In this document: piece after piece, positions 60,546 to 60,562 of the stretch
How positions within the stretch are numbered: position 1 is the first letter of the stretch
Layout of the letters: each line of letters starts with the position of its first letter
From: Elusimicrobiota bacterium
GTDB taxonomy: Bacteria > Elusimicrobiota > Elusimicrobia > UBA1565 > UBA9628
Assembly: GCA_027327915.1 (NCBI GenBank)
Contig: DAHVWT010000005.1
Coordinates: 1 to 60,562 of the forward strand
Reading direction: 5' to 3'
DNA: 60,562 bases
Notes under the pieces: model-generated
What the model saw: only the letters and a program-made list of their open reading frames with translations
Database searches by the model: none
Told to the model about the DNA's origin: nothing
Position numbers and translations under genes: made by a program

Positions 60546-60562
60546 GGCATAAAATACTTCCC

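Overview
The window is a GC-rich, densely coded chromosomal segment of a diderm bacterium. There are 57 supported protein genes, counting one cut by the left edge and one possibly open at the right edge, plus one tRNA. Outer-membrane barrels, a TolC-type channel, a FadL/PorV-like barrel fused to LysM, lipoprotein and signal peptides, and AsmA-like and NlpC/P60 envelope proteins show a Gram-negative envelope. Full-length GcvP, a single-anchor-subunit SdhCAB, a PPi-type phosphofructokinase and Tad-like pseudopilins fit an uncultured lineage such as Elusimicrobiota. That placement is an inference from gene content and is not secure. No phage, insertion sequence or CRISPR array was seen.

Layout. 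1-6499 (minus): a surface-structure operon that combines TadG/TadE-like pseudopilins, a membrane FtsH-like AAA protease and three low-complexity membrane proteins. One of these has a methionine-rich tail. A 63-aa gene is transcribed divergently from it. 6822-18936 (minus): a tightly packed run, gcvT-gcvH-gcvP, response regulator, small membrane protein, M50-like protease, AsmA-like protein, pyrE-like gene, SAM hydroxide adenosyltransferase, RlmI-type methyltransferase, RecB-like Fe-S nuclease. 19007-24540 (minus): a PilZ-like protein, a pseudo-receiver/beta-propeller fusion, a barrel/coiled-coil/LysM fusion, an esterase and a porin. 24589-31541 (plus): 7Fe ferredoxin, a two-protease-domain cell-wall enzyme, a muramoyl-alanine amidase, a GAF-PAS sensor, a redoxin and a GT87-like membrane glycosyltransferase. 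31504-34956 (minus): papain-like protease, nth and an MFS transporter. 35058-39484 (plus): two FNR/FixK-like boxes, a tandem DUF333 protein, sdhCAB and a DUF2203 protein. 39486-45594: phosphodiesterase, HtrA-like protease, YdcZ-like membrane protein, tRNA-Pro, a cNMP-patatin fusion and a NUDIX hydrolase. 45626-58607 (plus): dnaE, two tandem receivers, a barrel, a LacD-type aldolase and PPi-type PFK, a HAMP-only protein, TolC, patatin, TPR, dapF and dapA. 58663-60545: a secreted protein, a lipoprotein hydrolase and a short protein at the edge.

How the genes work together. Most transcription units have stop/start overlaps (ATGA, GTGA, TTGA), so translational coupling is likely widespread. Central metabolism (glycine cleavage, complex II, PPi-type glycolysis, lysine/peptidoglycan precursor synthesis) is interleaved with envelope building and remodelling. 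Several promoters can be read directly: a divergent pair at 6500-6560, tandem CRP/FNR-family boxes ahead of the DUF333-sdh block, a symmetric -10 shared by NUDIX and dnaE, and repeated TTTGTTAWAAT extended -10 elements. The parts most likely to be undescribed are the Tad/FtsH/low-complexity operon, the pseudo-receiver-propeller next to the barrel-LysM fusion, and the cNMP-patatin fusion.
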